A stretch of DNA of 9,926 bases from Anaerolineae bacterium (GTDB taxonomy: Bacteria; Chloroflexota; Anaerolineae; Aggregatilineales; UBA3940). Made by a program: the position numbers and the translations under genes. Positions 6,697 to 9,926 of the stretch are shown here, one piece after another; positions within the stretch are counted from its first letter, which is position 1; each line of letters opens with the position of its first letter. The DNA is taken from the NCBI GenBank assembly GCA_016926985.1, contig JAFGNO010000242.1, forward strand, positions 1 to 9,926, given 5' to 3'. Under the pieces are notes generated by a model, which was not told the DNA's origin, did no database searches, and was given only the letters and a program-made list of their open reading frames with translations.

Positions 6697-6711
6697 GGCC
6701 AGGACTGGCCT
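6696..6711. promoter_or_regulatory. 16-bp palindrome in the divergent intergenic region (candidate operator)
   Basis: AGGCCAG (6696-6702) and CTGGCCT (6705-6711) are exact reverse complements around GA. The site lies between the two divergent genes, at the edge of the minus-strand promoter candidate and about 50 bp upstream of the plus-strand promoter. It is therefore well placed for a dimeric regulator serving either or both genes. Function is inferred only from symmetry and position. Confidence 0.4.
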
Positions 6712-6763
6712 ACAATGGGACGTGATTATCGGGCTTGGCAGAATCATTATCGCTCAATTTTTC

Positions 6764-6791
6764 TTCACTGCACACGCTCTCTGCGTATAAT
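6764..6791 (+). promoter_or_regulatory. Sigma-70-type promoter for the solute-binding protein operon
   Basis: A perfect TATAAT -10 box (6786-6791) follows TTCACT (6764-6769, four of six matches to TTGACA) with a 16-nt spacer. Transcription would begin near 6798, giving a 5' leader of roughly 85 nt before the ATG at 6884. An AT-rich run just upstream (ATTTTTCTTC) may act as an UP-like element. Confidence 0.6.
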
Positions 6792-6808
6792 GTTTGCTGG
6801 CCATACTC

Positions 6809-6832
6809 AAGGAGGTCCGCTATTGCAGCATG
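6809..6832 (+). promoter_or_regulatory. Extra strong Shine-Dalgarno and possible leader start ahead of the solute-binding gene
   Basis: AAGGAGGT (6809-6816) is an almost ideal anti-16S match, yet it lies about 70 nt before the chosen start at 6884. It could serve the ATG at 6830 (13 nt away, in frame with the lipoprotein and adding 18 residues). It could also serve a TTG at 6823 (6 nt away) that opens a 4-codon peptide ending at 6837. The second site, GGAGG (6871-6875), is the one that fits a canonical lipoprotein signal peptide. Confidence 0.4.
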
Positions 6833-6883
6833 TTTGAGATATTTCCCCGTGAAATAGTCAACTATAACTTGGAGGAGAGTAGA

Positions 6884-8443
6884 ATGCGTAAACTGTTTTG
6901 GGTGCTTCTTGCACTTCTGGCATTGAGCTTTGTTCTTACTGCCTGTGGGCAGCCGACTGATGAACCGACTGACGAGTCAACCGAACCAACCCAGATCATC
7001 GTTGGCACAACCGACAGTTGGTCCAGTTTTGAGTCAGCCTGGGTCTACAGCTTCCATGACTGGGAAATTACCCACCAGTGTGCAGATGGCTTGCTGAACA
7101 CCACTCCCGGCTCAGCGGGTGAGGTTGAATATGCCCTCGCCGAGAGCTATGATGTCAGCGCCGATGGTCTGACCTATACCTTCCACCTGCGCGAAGGGGT
7201 CACCTTCCCGAACGGCGATCCACTCAACGCCGATGCGGTCATGTTCACCTTTGATCGTATCGGGCCGGTTGACGCCGAGCTTGGTGAGAATGCCGGGTTC
7301 CTCTTCACAGCCTATGTCGACAGCTACGAAAAAGTCGATGATATGACCGTCAGCGTCACATTCGCTGATGTGTTCCCGTTTGCGCCGCAGCTCATTGCGA
7401 CCAACGTCTGGAAGATCCTCAACCCCAATCAGTGGTCAACCGGTCCGGATGAAGAAAATACCGCCTGTGGTATTGGCCCCTACACCATTGAGAGTTTCAC
7501 TGAGGGCGAGGAACTGATTTTCGTCCGCAACGAGAGCTACTATGGCACCCCCGCCGAGACCGACCGGGTGATTGTCCGCTACTTCGCTGACTCGCCCACG
7601 ATGGCGCTTGCCCTTCAGAACGGTGAGATCGATGTGGCCTGGAAGAGCCTGTCGCCCGCCGACTTTGATGCGCTGGTCGGCGCATCCGGGATTACCACTG
7701 AGGTCGCTGGCGGCACGGAGATCCGCTATATTGTCCTCAATGCACAGACTCCTCCCTTCGATGATCCCAATGTCCGGCTCGGTCTGGCGCAGCTCATCAA
7801 CCGTGAGGAAATCTGCGACCTGGGCTGGCAGGGCATCAAGCTGCCCCTCTACTCGATGGTTCCTCCGGGATTCCTGGGGCACCTGCCGACCTATGAGGGT
7901 ACGGAGGACGTAGAAGCTGGAAAGGCGCTGCTGGCTGCTGCCGGTTTCGACGAGGACAACCCGCTGGTCATGGACCTCTGGTACAGCCCAACCCACTATG
8001 GCGACACCGAGCCGGATGTTGCTGCCGTGCTCAAGCAGCAGCTTGAAGCCAGCGGCGTGGTGCAGGTGACCCTCCAGTTCACCGAGTGGGCAGCTTATCG
8101 TGACGCGGGTCGCGCGGGTGAATTGCCCGTATCGCTGATGGGCTGGTATCCCGACTACCTTGACCCGGACAACTACACCAACGTATTCGCGCATTCGCCG
8201 GCGGCCTGGTCAGGCTCATACTACAGCGATGCGCGCATGGACGAACTGCTTGATGCACAGGCGGGCGAGCTGGATGTGGATGCTCGAATTGCAATTCTGG
8301 AAGAAATCCAGACCTACTGGGTTGAGCAGACCCCCTTCATCCCGCTGGCACAGGGTAAGCTCCTGATCGCCTATGCCGATGATGTATCGGGCGTTGTGCT
8401 TGACCCGATTGCCAACCTGCACTATTTCCTGCTAAAGAAGTAA
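6884..8443 (+). CDS. ABC importer solute-binding lipoprotein, family 5 (oligopeptide/dipeptide type)
   Basis: A 519-residue extracytoplasmic binding protein. Residues 1-21 are a lipoprotein signal peptide: MRK, a hydrophobic core, and the lipobox L-T-A-C with Cys21 as the acylated residue. A Thr/Glu/Asp/Pro-rich linker (22-37) follows. The SBP_bac_5 family signature is seen at 92-125 (SADGLTYTFHLREGVTFPNG then DPLNADAVMFTFDRI). Also typical are the later 'DDPNVRLGLAQLINRE' stretch and a C-terminal 'YWVEQTPFIPLAQGKLLIAY' segment. Length matches DppA/OppA relatives. The ATG at 6884 is chosen because GGAGG lies 8 nt upstream and it yields the exact signal peptide; upstream in-frame starts (6794, 6830) would bury it behind a charged extension. 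It heads an operon with two permease genes. The ligand may be a peptide, but the family also binds nickel, sugars and opines, so substrate is not assigned. Confidence 0.93.
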   Translation: MRKLFWVLLALLALSFVLTACGQPTDEPTDESTEPTQIIVGTTDSWSSFESAWVYSFHDWEITHQCADGLLNTTPGSAGEVEYALAESYDVSADGLTYTFHLREGVTFPNGDPLNADAVMFTFDRIGPVDAELGENAGFLFTAYVDSYEKVDDMTVSVTFADVFPFAPQLIATNVWKILNPNQWSTGPDEENTACGIGPYTIESFTEGEELIFVRNESYYGTPAETDRVIVRYFADSPTMALALQNGEIDVAWKSLSPADFDALVGASGITTEVAGGTEIRYIVLNAQTPPFDDPNVRLGLAQLINREEICDLGWQGIKLPLYSMVPPGFLGHLPTYEGTEDVEAGKALLAAAGFDEDNPLVMDLWYSPTHYGDTEPDVAAVLKQQLEASGVVQVTLQFTEWAAYRDAGRAGELPVSLMGWYPDYLDPDNYTNVFAHSPAAWSGSYYSDARMDELLDAQAGELDVDARIAILEEIQTYWVEQTPFIPLAQGKLLIAYADDVSGVVLDPIANLHYFLLKK

Positions 8444-8465
8444 GCGCAGTAACTGGCCCTATCAC

Positions 8466-8507
8466 GGGGGTCTGATCACCCAATCGGCGCATCAGGCCCC
8501 CTTTCTT
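8466..8507 (+). terminator. Intercistronic stem-loop, terminator-like
   Basis: GGGGGTCTGAT (8466-8476) pairs with ATCAGGCCCCC (8491-8501), an 11-bp stem with one G-U pair and a 14-nt loop, followed by TTTCTT. It stands between the binding-protein gene and the first permease gene. In such operons a partial terminator commonly lets the binding protein be made in excess over the permeases, and the hairpin may also protect the upstream mRNA. The structure is clear; the partial-readthrough role is inferred from family practice. Confidence 0.75.
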
Positions 8508-8561
8508 ATCACAGCATAGATATAGACAGGCTGCAAAACACTTCCCGACACAGAGGTTGGT

Positions 8562-9578
8562 ATGTCCCCTGGTTTAAGGCGCTACATTGTTGTGCGCTCG
8601 CTTCTCACCATTCCAATGGTGCTGATCCTGGTCACGCTGGTATTTTTTGTGCTCCGCGTGATGCCCGGCGACCCGGCGCTGGCGATCCTGCGCGAAGGAG
8701 CTTCGGAGGAGCAGCTTGCTGAGTTCCGCGCCACCCTTGGCCTGGATCAACCCTTGCATGTCCAGTACTTTGATTTCCTGTTTGACCTGATGCGGGGCGA
8801 TCTTGGCGATTCAATGACCCGCAACAGGCCTGTCATTGACGAGATCATGACCTTCTTTCCGGCGACTATCGAGCTTGCCGTGTTCAGTATGCTGATCACA
8901 GTCATTGTTGGAACCTTCGCCGGGGCTTTTGCGGCCCAGTTCCGGAAAAGCCCTGCCGATTACACCATCCGGGTGATCAGCATTATCCTGTATTCGCTGC
9001 CAATCTTCTGGGTGGGATTGATGGCCCAGATGATATTTGGGGCTAAGTTAGGATGGTTTCCGGTTTCAGGGCGGCTTGATCCGGGCATGACACCAAGTTA
9101 CACCATCACCGGGCTATACACCGTGGATGCGCTGCTTAAAGGCGATTGGTCGCTACTGCTGGATGCGCTGCACCACCTGGTTTTGCCATCATTGACGCTT
9201 GGACTGGTGCTGTCCGGCATCTTTATCCGTCTCACACGGGCTAATATGCTCGATGTGCTGGAGCAGGACTACATCCTCGCCGGGCGCGCACGCGGCATCC
9301 GCGAGCGGGTGCTGGTTTACCGGCACGGGCTGCGCAACGCTTTTATTCCTATTGTCACATTGATGGGCCTGCAGTTTGCAATTCTGCTGGCGGGTGCCAT
9401 CCTGACCGAGACGACCTATTCATGGCCCGGTCTTGGCAGGCTGGTGGTAGACCGCATTTACGACCGTGATTTCTCCACCCTTCAGGGGAGCATCCTGTTT
9501 TTTGCGCTGCTGGTCGCGGCTGTAAGCCTGTTTGTCGACATCCTCTATGGTTTCCTAGACCCCCGGATCAGGTACTGA
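8562..9578 (+). CDS. ABC importer permease, DppB/OppB type
   Basis: A 338-residue inner-membrane permease of the peptide/nickel family (BPD_transp_1). The N-terminal helix ends in the typical FVLRVMPGDPA (29-39), followed by LGLDQPLHVQY and LMRGDLGDS (59-83), then helices near 100-125, 134-159 and 206-226. The cytoplasmic EAA loop, which docks the ATPase, reads DYILAGRARGIRERV (236-250), followed by RHGLRNAFIP. Further markers are ETTYSWPGLG (283-292) and the C-terminal FLDPRIRY. Length and motifs match complete DppB-type proteins, with no sign of damage. The ATG at 8562 has GAGG (8553-8556) 5 nt upstream. It lies 118 bp after the binding-protein gene and 1 bp before the second permease, implying translational coupling with the latter. 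Confidence 0.94.
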   Translation: MSPGLRRYIVVRSLLTIPMVLILVTLVFFVLRVMPGDPALAILREGASEEQLAEFRATLGLDQPLHVQYFDFLFDLMRGDLGDSMTRNRPVIDEIMTFFPATIELAVFSMLITVIVGTFAGAFAAQFRKSPADYTIRVISIILYSLPIFWVGLMAQMIFGAKLGWFPVSGRLDPGMTPSYTITGLYTVDALLKGDWSLLLDALHHLVLPSLTLGLVLSGIFIRLTRANMLDVLEQDYILAGRARGIRERVLVYRHGLRNAFIPIVTLMGLQFAILLAGAILTETTYSWPGLGRLVVDRIYDRDFSTLQGSILFFALLVAAVSLFVDILYGFLDPRIRY

Positions 9579-9579
9579 T

Positions 9580-9926
9580 ATGGCTGAATTACCCGTAAAA
9601 GGCTCACCATCAGTCACGCCTTTCCCGGTGCCTGAAGACATCGGCCTGGTGCGCCGCATCTGGCAGGGACGAATCTGGTATGGCACTGAGTGGTACCTGG
9701 CTGTAACAGGTGCCCTGATCTTGATACTGATGATCATCATGACCATCCTGGCCCGCGTGCTGGCCCCTTACGATCCCAACGAGTTTGTGGCTGGGCCGTT
9801 CACGCCGCCCGGCAGGGGACAGCAGGCGCTCCTGGCGCGTGCTGGGGAAAGCCCGGTGCAGGCAGGGGATAATCTTGCCGGACTGACGGTTGGTGCTACC
9901 CGCAATTCCAATGGCATCAAGGTTGC
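9580..9926 (+). CDS. ABC importer permease, DppC/OppC type (5' end only), with unusual loop
   Basis: The first 115 residues are visible; the gene runs off the right edge. A cytoplasmic N-terminus (residues 1-38) precedes helix 1 (39-60) and LAPYDPNEF (61-69), the expected start of a DppC-type permease. Usually a short stretch then reaches the 'HPLGTDxxGRD' motif. Here it is not reached in the visible part: after TPPGRGQQ comes ALLARAGESPVQAGDNLAG and LTVGATRNSNGIKV, about 45 extra residues and still continuing. The phrase 'DNLAGLTVGA' resembles the entry of periplasmic binding-protein domains, so an inserted extracytoplasmic domain is possible but unproven. The ATG follows the upstream stop TGA by 1 nt, a coupled arrangement. 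The general family call is firm; the insertion's identity is not. Confidence 0.85.
   Translation, partial: MAELPVKGSPSVTPFPVPEDIGLVRRIWQGRIWYGTEWYLAVTGALILILMIIMTILARVLAPYDPNEFVAGPFTPPGRGQQALLARAGESPVQAGDNLAGLTVGATRNSNGIKV

Noticed and set aside
7436..8194. A 252-codon open frame antisense to the solute-binding protein gene
   Set aside because: It lies entirely opposite a well-supported conserved gene, shows no recognisable motif, and long antisense frames are common over genes with biased third positions.
1..9926. CRISPR array, transposon ends, tRNA genes or integrase-type mobile element
   Set aside because: No regularly spaced repeats, no transposase or integrase motifs and no tRNA cloverleaf with CCA-proximal T-loop were seen.

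Overview
The window looks like part of a bacterial chromosome, most likely from a Chloroflexota (Anaerolineae-type) organism. That assignment is an inference. It rests on the style of the proteins: a solute-binding lipoprotein with an acidic Thr/Pro linker, a GT-C membrane enzyme with a DEP-x-H loop, an epimerase starting MSFWDDNRFVVTGGAGFLG, and a giant DUF58-transglutaminase protein. No rRNA, tRNA, CRISPR array, IS element or phage gene was seen.

Left part (1-1622, minus strand). The 5' end of an NAD-dependent epimerase, resembling GDP-L-fucose synthase, runs off the left edge. Upstream of it in the direction of transcription is a multi-pass GT-C/DUF2142-like membrane protein. Together they suggest a cell-surface glycan locus. 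A perfect 11-bp inverted repeat overlaps the ribosome-binding region of the GT-C gene.

Centre (1677-6629, minus strand). A 1235-residue protein fuses a DUF58 domain to a complete TgpA-like transglutaminase (membrane helices, papain-like core, DUF4129 tail). These are usually separate genes beside a MoxR AAA+ ATPase, and no MoxR gene lies in this window. About 450 bp upstream ends a small polytopic membrane protein with an ABC-2-permease-like cytoplasmic loop. The gap between the two is unusually rich in hairpins and ends in a very good rho-independent terminator. It holds either a 98-codon orphan gene or a structured RNA/attenuated leader. This gap and the fusion protein are the two most interesting parts of the window.

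Right part (6630-9926, plus strand). A divergent promoter region (16-bp palindrome, TATAAT promoter, two Shine-Dalgarno sequences) leads into an oligopeptide/dipeptide-type ABC importer operon. The order is family-5 solute-binding lipoprotein, an intercistronic terminator-like hairpin, a DppB-type permease, then a DppC-type permease that starts 1 nt after the DppB stop and is cut by the right edge. The visible part of the DppC-type protein carries an unusual extracytoplasmic extension just after its first helix. The binding protein would capture substrate outside the cell and pass it to the permease pair. The ATPase genes would be expected beyond the right edge.
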